Assembly: GCA_947846985.1 (NCBI GenBank)
Contig: CANTUZ010000021.1
Coordinates: forward strand, 2,224,711 to 2,288,710
DNA from: Fratercula arctica
Taxonomy: Eukaryota > Chordata > Aves > Charadriiformes > Alcidae
DNA: 64,000 nucleotides
Direction of reading: 5' to 3'
The translations under genes and the position numbers were made by a program. Position 1 is the stretch's first letter, and each line of letters starts with the position of its first letter. Shown here piece after piece: positions 28,301-56,001 of the stretch. A model generated the notes under the pieces. That model did not search any database, was not told the origin of the DNA, and was given only the letters and a program-made list of their open reading frames with translations.

Positions 28301-31293
28301 CTCCCGCAGCTTTACAGCCCCTGGGCCTCCATCGACGCCCGCAGGGACAAAGTTTCCCAGCCCCGACCCCTCCTGTCACCGCAGGGTGTAGGGGGGACAC
28401 GGTGGGTGGCGTGTCCTTGGGGACACTCCGGAGTGGAGGGGGACAGTGGGTCAAGTGTCCCCAGGGACACCCCATCACCCTCCCCCCTGCCACCCCACGA
28501 CCCGCCCCCCCCCGCCATGGCGAGCAGGGCCGGAAACCCAGTGTGAGAGGCCACCGTCCCCTGGGGGACAAGGGACATGGGGGTGACGATGGGGGACGCC
28601 TGGCACGGACACCCCCCCCAGCACCTCCCTCCCTCCCATGGGGGCTGCCCCGGGGTCTCTCCCCCCACCCCCCGGCGGCAGGGCTGGGTGCCCCTCGACG
28701 CTTTGGGACGGCCATTTGTCACCCACCCGGTGCCACCTCCGCGGCGTGAACACCCCAGGGGAATCCGGGAGGGAACTTGGGGGTTGGGGGGGGGGGGGTG
28801 ACCCCAAAACACCCCCCCACCCCCCTTGTCTGGGTGCACCCATGGGTGCTGCCTACCTTCCCCAGGTGCAGCAGCCGCGACACCCGGCTGCGGGAGCGCT
28901 GCAGGGGCCCCGACACCCGCTCGCCCATCCTGGGGGGGGGTGTGGGGTGGGTGACAGCCGTGGGGTGGGGGGGGGGACACTGAGAGGCTCCAGCGACGCC
29001 GATGGCGCCCTGTGCCAGGCCCCGCGCCGGCCGCGCTTCCTGCTGGGGTTCGGGGAGCGGAAGAGCCGCCTCCGACGGCGTTTGGCCCCCGGGGGCGGAA
29101 TTGGCTTTTTTTGGGGGGTTGTTGTCACCTTGTCACCCGCCACCCACCACCCGGCAAAGCTGAGGCCCACCCAGCCGGGAATTGCACCGGGGGCGCCGCC
29201 GCCGTGGTGGAGATGGGGGGTGTGGGGGGGGGGGAAAAATGACCCCCCAGAATTTTTATCTTGGCCCCATCCGGCATCGTGCCGCGATGCCGGGGAGGAA
29301 CCGGGGCCAGGGGGGGGGACAAACTAGGGCGGGGGAACATGTCCCCCTGACCCCGGGGTGGCCGTGTCCCGGCAGCCGGGGCGCTGGGAGCACATGGCGG
29401 CCGTGCCGAAGCTGCCACCGCCCCGGCGCTGCCGACGGCGGTTGGGTTTGGTGGCACCTGTTGGGTCGCGGCAAAGGGGAAGGTTCCGGCCATGGCAGCG
29501 GGATGGGGACAATGCTGGGGGTGGCTTTGGGGGGGCAAAGAGCACCGGGGGGGGTGGTGTGTTAATCTGGCACAGCCAAGGTCACAGGGTGTAAAATGGG
29601 GTGTAAAACTCACCCCCCCCCCCCAACACCCCCTTTCCTCTGCCAACGTCCCCCCCCCCCCCGGGGTGACACACCCCCCCCGAGCCCCCGTCGAAGTGGG
29701 GGACACCGGGGCTGGGGGTGCTGCGGGTGCCTGGGGTCACCCCAAAGGGAGGTGGTGGGGTTGGGGGGGGGGGGGTGAAGGACACAGCCCCCCCCCCTTC
29801 TGCCATTGCCCTCTCGCCCCGCTGCGTCCCAGCCGGTGTGGGTGGCAGGTGGGGGGCGGGGGGGGGCACCCCCCACCCTTGGGTGCCCCCCCAAGAGGGC
29901 TACAGTGGGGAAGCTCCGAGGGGGGCGTGGGGGGATGGGAAGGGACCCTTCGCTACTTACTGGCGTGGGGGGAGCGCGGGTTTTTGGGTGGGGGGGTGCC
30001 CGCCCTCGGGGTGCTGCCAGCACCCACCTCCGGGTGCTGCGCCCAGGTGAGACACCCGCCCCGCAGGGAGGAGCCCCCGCGCTGCCCTGTTAACCCCTTT
30101 CTGCCTCCTCCCGCACTGGGGACGCCACCGGGACGGGGTGCGGGACCCCCCCCCCGAGGGACCCTGGGTGGCACTGAGACCCCCCCTCGGGACCGCGGGC
30201 ACTGCTGGGCCCTGCACCCCGTGGGACGCTGCTGCGGGGGGGGGCCGGGAGAGCCCAGGGGCGGCCATGAGGGTGGGGAAACTGAGGCACGGTACGGGGG
30301 GGGCCGAGCTAGGAAGGCGCTTGGGGTGGGTGCTCAGTGGGGGGGGTCACTCACTCCCCCCAAGACCGTAATTAGTGCTAAGCCTGTCTTGGGGGGGGGT
30401 GGCCTGCAGGCTGCCCCCAGCTCAGTGGGGGGACACAGAGGTGGCAGGAAGCCCCTGGGTGCCACCCACCCTGTGCCGGGGGACGTGGGGTTGTGCCGCA
30501 GGGGGGGACATGGGACATTGAATCAGCTGAGGGACGCCAGCATCCTGCCTCCCCCCCCCCCCAAATCCCCCCAGCGCTGCCTTTGGGGATGGCACCAGGG
30601 ATGTCACCGTACCTGAGCCTCATGGCCGGATCCCGGCCACCTCCTGGCCGTGTCCCTGTCCTTGCCGGCGGCGTACAGGGTCTCAGAGCGGCTCTTGCCA
30701 AGTGGGCGAGGGTGTCCCGGGGGGTCCCCACGCCACCCCACGGTGCTGGCGCTGCGTGGCGCCGGTGTCACCCGTGCCAGGTCATCCAGGGAGTGCGAGG
30801 GGCGCACGGGCTCGGCGGGGTGGGGGGTCAGCCTGGGGGGCACCCGGAAAGAGCTGAGCGTTGGCAGCGAGTCCCTCTGGGGCACCGAGTCCCTCCTGGT
30901 CACCAAGTCCCTCTGGGCCACCGAGTCCCTCCGAGGCACGGAGCATCCTCCGTCCGGCTCCTCCGTTGCGGTGGCACCGACGAAGCGATACTCGTAGGCT
31001 GGTGGCTGCTGGGGGACGAGCGTGGCTGGCTGCGTCCCGGCGTGCCCCGGCGGCGGAGGGTCGAGCGGGGCCGGGGCGGCGATGGGGGGCAGCTCCTTCA
31101 CGTACTGGGCAGGGATGTAGAAGGGCCGGGTGTCCCCGCTCCTCTTGACGTGCCACCAGTGGTGGTTGGTTCGTTTCAGCAGGACGTAACGCTCGTTGGG
31201 CTTGATGGACACCAAGGTCCCGTCCTTGGCTCGGTACTCGAAGCCGTACTCCACCAGCACCAACGCCTCCTCTGCCGGCACCGCCGCCTCCAT
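16312..31293 (-). CDS. ARHGAP27: Rho GTPase-activating protein 27
   Basis: ARHGAP27 (CAMGAP1) stimulates GTP hydrolysis by Rho-family GTPases and is tied to clathrin endocytosis. Fifteen coding exons, in transcript order: 30613-31293, 26556-26984, 24550-24765, 23712-23822, 23551-23618, 23357-23444, 20973-21077, 20437-20535, 20269-20359, 19970-20095, 18721-18819, 18350-18427, 18061-18195, 16593-16698, 16312-16489. They total 2610 nt, that is 869 aa plus stop (human 889). Domains: N-terminal SH3 (about 8-70, ending in HWWHVKR and RPFYIPAQYVKELP), WW1 (about 267-296) and WW2 (about 320-346), PH (about 502-635), RhoGAP (about 672-869). The catalytic arginine finger is in GLYRVSG, near residue 713. 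The third WW domain of the human protein was not found. The start at 31293 sits just after an acceptor at 31313, so the 5' UTR exon is upstream. Confidence 0.95.
16740..18055. repeat. CCATCC satellite in an ARHGAP27 intron
   Basis: About 1.3 kb of CCATCCCCATCC with interspersed CCCTGTGCCCATCCCATTCC units. It fills the intron between the RhoGAP exons 18061-18195 and 16593-16698, reaching almost to the splice donor. Frames of up to 666 aa (Pro/Ser/His/Ile) are artefacts. Confidence 0.95.
19080..19969. repeat. Minisatellite copying an ARHGAP27 exon end and its splice donor
   Basis: Units of about 26-40 bp, such as GCACCCACCCTTGATGTAGC followed by CCCACCCTGA, run right up to the exon 19970-20095. 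The minus-strand unit contains GGCTACATCAAGGGTGGGTG, the same sequence as the last 13 coding bases of that exon plus its donor. More than 20 copies are present. A 387-aa minus-strand frame stays open across it. Confidence 0.92.
21775..23335. repeat. 20-bp minisatellite in the ARHGAP27 PH-domain intron
   Basis: About 1.55 kb built on GGGTGCTGGCCCCATCCCAT with variants (CACAGGTGCTAGCCCC, ACTTGCTGGCCC), between PH exons 23357-23444 and 20973-21077. No exon is seen inside. Confidence 0.93.
23955..24548. repeat. CCATCC microsatellite where a WW3 exon would be expected
   Basis: CCCCATCCTCATCC and CCCTGTCCC units fill the intron between ARHGAP27 exons 24550-24765 and 23712-23822. In the human protein a third WW domain is encoded at this point. 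No WW signature is visible here in any minus-strand frame. Confidence 0.9.
24907..25585 (-). mobile_element. CR1 LINE 3' fragment in an ARHGAP27 intron
   Basis: The plus strand starts AATCACAGAGTGGTTTGGGT and runs through the usual CR1 3' region (TTGGAAGGGACCTTAAAG, then a TCTCTGGGCAACCTGGGACA type block). This is the reverse complement of a 5'-truncated CR1. It abuts the CTCCAT array at 25590. Confidence 0.9.
25590..26535. repeat. CTCCAT hexanucleotide array in an ARHGAP27 intron
   Basis: Nearly 1 kb of TCTCCATCTCCATC with CGTCTCTGTCTC variants, ending about 20 bp from the donor of the WW exon (26556). Frames read Ser/Ile/His or Met/Glu repeats and are artefacts. Confidence 0.95.
27330..28080. 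repeat. CACCCACATCAT-type array in the first ARHGAP27 coding intron
   Basis: Units such as GGCACCCACATCATTGGCAC and CAGCACCCCAGAACTTG, then shorter CATCATCAGCACCCC units from 27900. It lies between the SH3 exon and the WW exon. Confidence 0.88.
28857..28928 (-). CDS. ARHGAP27: Possible alternative first coding exon of ARHGAP27 (SH3-less isoform)
   Basis: On the minus strand an ATG at 28928 opens 24 codons (MGERVSGPLQRSRSR..., ending HLGK) that finish in phase 0 at a good donor (GGGGAAG then GTAGGC). The next coding exon (26984) starts in phase 0, so joining would give an ARHGAP27 form lacking the SH3 domain. A CpG-rich stretch (28980-29480) lies just upstream. As an internal exon it would be 73 nt and break the frame, so a start exon is the only coherent reading. 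No family homology was recognised for these 24 residues; this is a prediction. Confidence 0.4.
28980..29480 (-). promoter_or_regulatory. CpG-rich stretch, possible internal ARHGAP27 promoter
   Basis: CpG-dense DNA (GCGCCGGCCGCGCTTCC near 29020, GCATCGTGCCGCGATGCCGG near 29275) just upstream of the candidate alternative first exon. Its promoter role is inferred from composition and position only. Confidence 0.3.
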
Positions 31294-31558
31294 GGCCGCC
31301 CCGCGCCTCCGCCTGCGGCAGACGGGACGGGGAAGGGGCTGATGGCAGCTCCCAACCCCTCGGGGCACGCGGGGACCCCCGGGGGAGCCAAGTTTGGGGG
31401 TCCCCATCGAGCCCCAAGCCCATGCAGGCGCTCCCCAACCCACCCCAACCCACCCCATACAGCCCCAAGGGTCACCGCCGCCGTCCCCAAACGCCTTGAA
31501 GCCACCGAGCCCCATGTCCCCAAGCCCCCAAAGCCCCCCCCGTGTGCCCAGATCTCAC

Positions 31559-31900
31559 CTGGGGCCGGCGTCGGGGTGCAGGCGGGGGCGGTGGGGCGCG
31601 CGGCAGGTCCCGCTCGTGCCCGCGCCGGGCTGGTCTCGACTCGCCCCGGTTTCCTGCCAGCGCCTCGCCGAAGGACGGGGCCGGGCTCCGCGCCGACGTT
31701 GGGTGCCCGTCCCCCGTCGGGCCGGGGGGGAGAGGGGCGGCGGGGACCCGGCCCGTTTCCTCCCCTCGGGGTGGGAGGGAAGGGATGATGGCGGAGGGGA
31801 CCCGCTGGGCGAGGAAACGGCTCTTCGGGAGGTTCCTGCTGCAGGAAGGGCCCTGCCCCGTGGCTGAGCCGGGATCTGCGCCGCCGCCGGATCCGACACG
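31559..31900 (-). promoter_or_regulatory. ARHGAP27: ARHGAP27 promoter CpG island and noncoding exon 1
   Basis: A CpG-dense block upstream of the SH3 exon. On the minus strand a donor (GGCCCCAG then GTGAGATCTG) ends a probable 5' UTR exon at 31559, matching the acceptor at 31313. It lies only about 400 bp from the 3' end of PLEKHM1. Confidence 0.6.
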
Positions 31901-32282
31901 GCCTCCCCAGGCAGGGGGATGGGACCCCCAGAGAGCGGGGTGTCCCAGGAGCTGCCCTGGCTTTTGTCCCCTCTCCCCGGGAGTCCCGTTGGGGTCCCTG
32001 TGCTGGTGGGTGCACCCCCAAACCCTCCCGGCACCGGGAATGGGGAAAAGAACAACCGGAGATGGCGGGGAGCAGACGGGAAGGAAAATGGGGCAGGGAA
32101 AATGGGGAAAGGTCCCCAAACCACCCTGAAAAACACAGGAGGAGGGACAGGGAGGACAGAGGACGGGGACAGCCAGCATCGCCATCCCCAACCCTCTTCC
32201 CGGCATGGGGCCAGACCCGGGATTCAACACCCGCCGCGGAGAAACAAACCCCCAAGACGGCTTCGCTCATCGTTAAATAAAC

Positions 32283-32288
32283 TTTAAT
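32283..32288 (-). terminator. PLEKHM1: Candidate poly(A) signal of PLEKHM1 (ATTAAA)
   Basis: The minus strand reads AATAATTAAAGTTTATT about 660 bp beyond the stop codon. ATTAAA is the commonest variant signal; no minus-strand AATAAA was found in 32283-32944. Confidence 0.45.
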
Positions 32289-32944
32289 TATTTTTGCATG
32301 GGGAAGGGGGGACAGGAAAAATAAAATTTCTTCCGAGGATTAAAAGCAGCAGGCGGCGGGGGGGGGGGGGGGGGGGAGCAGCCCGGCTCTTCTCTCCCTG
32401 GGGTCCCTGGGGATGGGTGGGCTTCCCAACGGGAGACGCTTGGCCGGTGCCCGTGGTCCCTAAAGGCACAAGTGTCACTTTGCCCCCTCCCCGCGCGGCC
32501 GCCGTCACCTCCCCGGAGCAGGCCAGCTTGTGCAAAACCCCCACGTAAAAAAATACTGGTTTTTCAGTATCGAACATCCTAAAAAACTAGAGTTTTAATC
32601 AATGTCAGTTATCCACGCCCTTGATTGGAAATCCTGATTTTACACCTTGGAAAGGCGCCGCCGGGCTTCCACCGGGAGAGGATGGACCAGTTTGGCACCA
32701 GGAGGGTGACTGGGAGCATCCCCCAGCAGCACCGGGTTAGTGTGGGGGGGACACGCACCTCTCCAGCCCCCCCCTTGCTCAGCCCTGGCCGGGCAGAGGG
32801 TCCCTCCGTGGGGCAGGAGCACCCGCGTGGCCCAGGCTGGGCTCCTGGGCAGGGGGAGGGGGTGTCTCTTTTCGGCCCCTTCCCTTTGGCACTAGTGCGG
32901 CTGGTCGAGAAGCCGAGGGCAGCGTCACCGTCGGCCCCCGGGCG

Positions 32945-50059
<17,115 letters not shown>

Positions 50060-51509
50060 CTCAGCTGCTGCCGCTCCCCGCGCCGGGCGCTGCCTTCACA
50101 TGTCACCTGTGGGATGAAGAGGAGGAGCACGTCTGAGCACCCACTGGGTTTCCATCTAACTTACCCGCCAGGCTGAAGGGCACCCGGCGCCACGCGAGAG
50201 CCGCGGATCGCGCACCGAGGCGTTTCGCAAGCGCTCGCTCGCAGCCAGACCGCTGCCGGGGTCAAGCTGGGACCGACCCACGGCCGCATCGAAAGACGCC
50301 ACGCTTCCCGGGGACCAAGAGAGTTTCAGGCAAAACACAGCACGGCCAAGAGACCGAGAAGGACTAATTAACACTTGCAAGAGGGAGTAATTAACTCCTG
50401 CAAGCTGCCCCCAGCCAGCCCTATACCTGGGTGAGACGCCGGGCCGGGCAGGCCAGCAGCGACGCACACAGGGCCAGGGACTGCTTCCCTCCTGTTTCTA
50501 CACCGCTGCAATGCCCAGGCGCCAACAAGAGCATCAAAACAGGCATTTACCGAATGAGCCTGAACCACAGCACCCAAAAAACAGGCGAATGGCCTTAAGG
50601 TGGCCCAGACAGAGGGGTGTCACCCCCCCAGCAGACCCTGGGCAGAGGTGACAGCAGCTCATCCCTCCAGTACTCGCCGGAGGAGCGATGGCTGCTGCCA
50701 AACCCGGCTGGGACAGACCCTCTCGGAGGTGCCCGGGAACTCGTCACAATGGCCTGGGAAGCTGGGAAGGAAGGATGTGGGTTCTTCATCAGGTTCTCCA
50801 TCCTCTCCATTCAGCTGATCCCCAGGATCTCGCTGCTCCCAGGGCTGCGGATGGCGGGGCTGCTCTGCTTTGGTGGGAGAGAGGGGAAAAAAAATCGGTG
50901 CCCTCCCGCTACAGGGAACCCTGGCAAAACCAGAGCGGAGCAGGCGGCGGCCGCCTCGCCGGCGTCATCCGCAACTGCAGGGTGTTCACAAACAAGGGAC
51001 CTTTGACTTCTGGCCTCCTGCCCTGTTCTTCAGAGCCATCCGCCGGGACCAAGCTGTGCCTGGAGGCTCCGGGAGCAAAGCAGGTGGCTGTCAGCGAGAC
51101 GCCCATTGCACGGCTGCTTCCCTCCTCAAACACGGCGGGTTTTGGTGCTGAAAAGGGTCTGAGAGCCGCTCCAGCACCAGCTACCGCCATAAAGCTTTCT
51201 ACGGATGGAAGAGGTTGGAGAAGCAATTCATTCCCTTGAGTTGGAAGCGCTTGCGGTGGCTTTGCCATCCGAGAGGAGAAGGACAGAGCCCAGCAGGGTT
51301 TGGGCATGCCCATGGCAGACAATGGGCTTCGTATGGCATCGATACTTCACATTCTATTTCCAAGCCAACACAAAAACCCCACAATTTTCCCCAACAGAAC
51401 TGATGGCTTCAACCTGTCCCTCTCCCTGCACCGTGAGCCCCCAGACCAGGGCAGAAACATGGTTTGTAGACCAGCTCCTACACGGTCACGGCCGGTCCTG
51501 AAGGCAGCG

Positions 51510-51920
51510 GTGGCATGAACCCAGAGCAGCCCGAATCCAGAGCATCCCAGAGCTCGAGCAGCCCGAATCCGGAGCATCCCAGAGCTTGAGCAGCCCGAAT
51601 CCAGAGCATCCCAGAGCTCCAGCAGCCCAAATCTGGAGCATCCCAGACCTGAATCAGCCCGAATCTGGAGCATCCCAGTCCTGTAGCAGCCCGAATCCAG
51701 AGCATCCCAGAGCCGGAGCAGCCCAAATCCCGAGTATCCCAGACCTGAAGCAGCCCGAATCTGGAGCATCCCAGAGCTGGAGGAGCCTGAATCTGGAGAA
51801 TCCCAGTTGTGTAGCGGCCTGAATCCAGAGCACCCCAGAGCCGGAGCAGCCCAAATCTGGAGAATCCCACACCTGGAGCAGCCTAAATCCGGAGCATCCC
51901 CGATCTGGAGCAGCCCGTGC
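51510..51920. repeat. 33-bp tandem repeat
   Basis: About twelve units built on GAGCAGCCCGAATCCAGAGC followed by ATCCCAGAGCT-like sequence. Open frames on both strands are repeat translations. Confidence 0.92.
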
Positions 51921-53825
51921 ACGTACTGCACCAGCCAGTCCTGCTGGGAGCAGCAGTTCAAGAGCTCTTTAGGGACAAAGCCTGGATTGATCCTCAGTGT
52001 TTCCAGAGTTCACAGAGAATTTCATCAAAAAGGAAACCGTTTTCACCACGACTTGTCATAAGATTTCCTCTCTTCGGGTTGCAACACAGCGATGGGGGAG
52101 CGCAGTGATTATGGGAACGTTAACCTCCGGCTCAGAGGCTCAATGGGGGGTTTTGGGGGGAGCGGGGGGACACCAAAGTGACCGCAGTGGTTGACGAGGA
52201 CACAAATTGTTGTCCCCATCTCTACCTTCCACATGGGAGGCTGGGCCAGCGTTGGGCTCCTCGAGGCCGGGCAGCCTCTGCCCTCTTCCCTGCTGCCTCC
52301 CGCATCCACCCCACAAACCAGCCACAAATCCCACCCAAGACAAATTCAAGGTGGAAGAGCTGGGGGCAGAGACCCAAGGGTGGGAGAAGCCAGCCGTGGG
52401 CACGGGGTGGCATTTCTCATGCCTGAAGAGGCAGCGTTGGGTGTTTCAGCTCCAGGACTGCACCCCTTGTCCGTCCTCTCGGTGTCAGCCACCCCGGCGT
52501 CCCCAGCTGGTGACAGGGGAGGGGGTGACAGCAGTGTCTTTGCAAAGACCTCGTCCAGATTTTACTAAATCAGTGGTATTCCCCCAAAACACACGCTCCT
52601 TCGCTGGCACCACCTCTCCCAGCATCTTGCAGGAGGCGAGGCGCCGAGGAGGACACCCGCCGCCTTCGCCATGGGACTCTCCACTCCCACCACGACCAGT
52701 CCAACCAGTTTGTTCCAGCGCCGCGAATCCACACCGCACCGCTTCTGTTGGGACAGCATTTTCCTGAATAACGAGTGCGATGCACCAGCTCCGGGGCGGA
52801 TTTCACCTAACACAAGTCTTGGGTAAAACACAGGGAACTCGGACCAGCAGCCCTGGCTAGCTGGCTCTAGGAGGAATCGGAGGGCACCGGAGCACGACCG
52901 GGCAGATCCTGAAAATCCACGGTTGTTCCTTGTGATCTTGAAAGGCTAAGAGATGGGATGGATGTCCAAACGCAGAGACAAGCACATCTACAGCAGAACA
53001 AAAACCCCCCACACGGTTTCCCAGCAGTCACCACCCCGGAGGCCACGCAGGCAGAGCACAACAAGTTGAGTAAAACAAAGAAAATAAAACAAGTGAGAAA
53101 TAAAAACCACCAGCGAGCTGGCGTGGTTAAACCTACCGAGGAAGAGAGTCGCTGGTGCAAAAGCAGAGCTGTTTATTTACCAAACTGCTGCAAAACAGCC
53201 AAATTCTTTGGGAACGACTCGCTCGAATCAAGCCTTGTGCCAGGAGAGGCAAAGACCCCCCTCCCAGAGCTCGGCTCTTTGGTCTTCTAAGAAGCGACGC
53301 TCCCCGAGTTATAAATAAACAGCAGGTCACTGCTTGTGCTTTGCGAACGGAAAACAACATCCCACAACGACGGCGTGAACCGGTGACTCAAGGCCTGGAC
53401 GCGGAGCCAGTCATTTTCCAAGCACGAGTGCTGCAACCAGTCACCTTCCACCCGGGGGAAATGAGGGCTTTGATGGACCCGTGGGTCCAAGGTCGGTGTG
53501 GGGACAGCCCTCTCCTCCTACGCAGCTCCTGCCTTCTACCCAGAGCCCCTGCTCACCCAGCCACGCTTAAAATACAAGCCAAGGCCAAGCAGAGGCAGGC
53601 CAGGAGCAGGAAAGTCAGCTGGCACAGCCCGGGGCTTGGCGTGTTGCAGGATAAAACCCCTCGGAAATAATAAACAAGGGTCAGGGCAGGCTTAGAGCCC
53701 AGCCCCGGCTCGCAGCAGCAGCAGGACCCTCACGGTCCAACTTCAGCTCCTTCTCTGTGCCCAGCCTGGCACTATTTGGCACCACCACCATCCCCATGGG
53801 CATTGCGTAAGGGATGGGGACCAAC

Positions 53826-54292
53826 ACAGAATCACAGAATCCCAGACTGGAAGGGCCCTCTGGAGCTCATCCCGTCCCACCCCCTGCCAGAGCAGGGGCA
53901 CCCACAGCAGGTGGCACAGGAACGCGTCCAGGCGGGCTTGGAATGTCTCCAGAGACGGAGACTCCCCCACCTCTCTGGGCAGCCTGGGCCAGGGCTCTGC
54001 CACCCTCACAGCAAAGAAGTTCCTCCTCCTCTTGAGATGGAACTTCCCATGGTCAAGTTTGTGCCCGTTACCCCTTGTCCTGTCCCCGGGCACCACTGAG
54101 AAGAGCCTGGCCCCATCCTCCTGACACCCCCCTTTCAGTATTTAGAAGCGTTGATAAGGTCCCCCCTCAGCCGTCTTTTTTCCAGGCTGAAGAGACCCAA
54201 ATCCCTCAGCCTTTCTCCATCAGAGAGGTGTTCCATCCCCTCAGCATCTCGGTAGCCCTTTGCTGTCCCCTCTCCAGCAGTTCCCTGTCCTC
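53826..54292 (-). mobile_element. CR1 LINE 3' fragment
   Basis: Starts CACAGAATCACAGAATCCCA on the plus strand and parallels the copy at 33936 closely until about 54290, where it stops at the TTCCCTGTCC block. Reverse orientation. Confidence 0.92.
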
Positions 54293-55493
54293 ACGCCACC
54301 CTCTTCCCCATGGAAATGTCCTCCTCACAGCTGACAAACCTGACAGGGTGGGAGAAGAGTCGCCGCTGCTGAACCCCTCCAATTTCTGCCCCCGCGGCAC
54401 CGAGGAGGATGCCCCGGAGCAGCCGGGGGAGGCAAAGCAGCCGCTGAACTCCCAGCGCTGCCCTCGTTGGTGAAATTGTGTTTCTCAAACACTCAAAAAG
54501 GAGAATTTCTTTTAGCCTGTTGCCTACTCCTGTCCCAGGCTGCAATTTGCCGGAGCCGCAGGTGAAGACGGGGTTGATTTTCCCCAGCGTCGCAGCCAAT
54601 GGAGCCGCCACACAAGGCTGTGAAACCCCCAGTGCGTTGTGGCAAGATGTTCCCGTATTTATACTCCCGATTTTTGGGTGGCTTCGGATTCCTGGTGCTG
54701 GAGTTCCCCGGTTGATTCGGTGGCCATCTGACAGGGCGGGCAGCTTGCATCCCGTGCCGGGGGGGGTACCGAGGGTCGCTGGAAATGAGGCAAGAAACAG
54801 GCTTTTTAAACTCTGCGTTTTCTGCTGGATGCAAAAATTACCCAGCACTCACTTGCAACCGCTTGTTTCAAGTGGGAAAAATGTCATTTCTAGAGAATAT
54901 AACGCACAATAAACCAGGGAAAGGTGTAAAGGTCCCATGGGTGCTGGGATCCGCACAGGGGAGAGGTTACAGGCCCAGAGCTTTGGGGTGTCAGCGCTGG
55001 AGGGACCCGACACCAGCACACGTCACCCCCCGGGACCCCAAAGCAGCATCTGACCCGCAGCATGGGGCCCCCCAAGCCATGGGGGAGGCCATGGCGGGGC
55101 TCAGCTCAGGGCCAAGGCCACCAGCGCCCGGCCCGGGGGGGGGGGGGGGGGGGGTGGTGGCAGTGGGGGGCAGCCGGGGGGTGGGGATGGATTGGGGCCC
55201 TCCCGGCCTGGGGAAGGGGCAGCAGCCGTGGGGTGCTGGGGGGGGGGAACCCCTTGCTTGCACCACTGACCCCCCGTCTGCACCCCTGTCACCCTGCGCC
55301 CCTGCCTGACCCCCCCCATCTGACCCCCCTGCACCCCCTGATCCCCTCCCTGCGCCCCCTTTTTGACCCCTCCCCACCCTGGACTCTCCCGCACCCTCTG
55401 ACACCTCCCCTCATGCACCCCCTTTCTGCCCTCCCCACCCCCTATTTGACACCCCCCCCCTTTCTGAACCACCCCCCCCCCCCCCCGCCTCAC

Positions 55494-55640
55494 CGGCTCC
55501 GCGCCTCCGGCCGGGGAACCCGGAAGTGCCGGCCTTGCCGGGAGCGCGTAGGCCACGCCCCCTTCCTGACGTCAGCGCGCAGCGGGGCGGGGAGGCGGCG
55601 CCACGCCCACCACTCCACCGGGCAAGGGGCGGGGCTGCGG
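55494..55640 (-). promoter_or_regulatory. PLEKHM1: CpG island promoter, probable PLEKHM1 first exon
   Basis: CpG-dense DNA with a consensus CRE (TGACGTCA, 55567-55574), an ETS-type CCCGGAAGTG (55519-55528) and several GC boxes. On the minus strand a good donor (CGGAGCCG then GTGAGGC) ends a noncoding exon at 55494. The nearest downstream minus-strand acceptor before a start codon is 50107, in PLEKHM1. The pairing is inferred. Confidence 0.5.
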
Positions 55641-55966
55641 GGGCGCGCGCGCACGCGCGGACTGGCACAGGCGCGTGCAGACGCACACACGTCCATCCCT
55701 GCGCACACGCGCACGCACGCGCACTCACGGGCTCTTACGCATGCGCGCGCGTGCACGCACGTGCGCAAATGCACACGCATGCAGACGCAGGTGCACGCGC
55801 GCACTCTCGTGCAAATGCACACATGCTCATGCACGTGCAAATACACATGCGCACGCGTGCACAGACATGCAAACAAATACACGCATGCACTCTCGTGCAA
55901 ATGCACGCGTGCTCATAGCGTGGAAATACGCGCACACACGTGCACAAATGCACACGTGCACATACG

Positions 55967-56001
<35 letters not shown>

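Larger units (their letters stand above)
50107..55490. other. Presumed 5' UTR intron of PLEKHM1
   Basis: The ATG exon has an acceptor at 50107, and the nearest CpG promoter upstream is at about 55500. The interval is therefore read as one 5.4 kb intron. It contains a 33-bp tandem repeat (51510-51920), a CR1 fragment (53826-54290) and C/G-rich simple sequence at 55130-55490. No other gene was recognised. Confidence 0.5.

Noticed and set aside
28310..28370. A plus-strand exon-like stretch (CCCGCAG then CTTTACAGCCCCTGGGCC)
   Set aside because: There is an acceptor-like border but no clear donor, no recognised family and no plus-strand partner exon; it lies inside an ARHGAP27 intron.
32276..32281. 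Plus-strand AATAAA as a poly(A) signal
   Set aside because: No plus-strand gene ends here; all recognised genes are on the minus strand.
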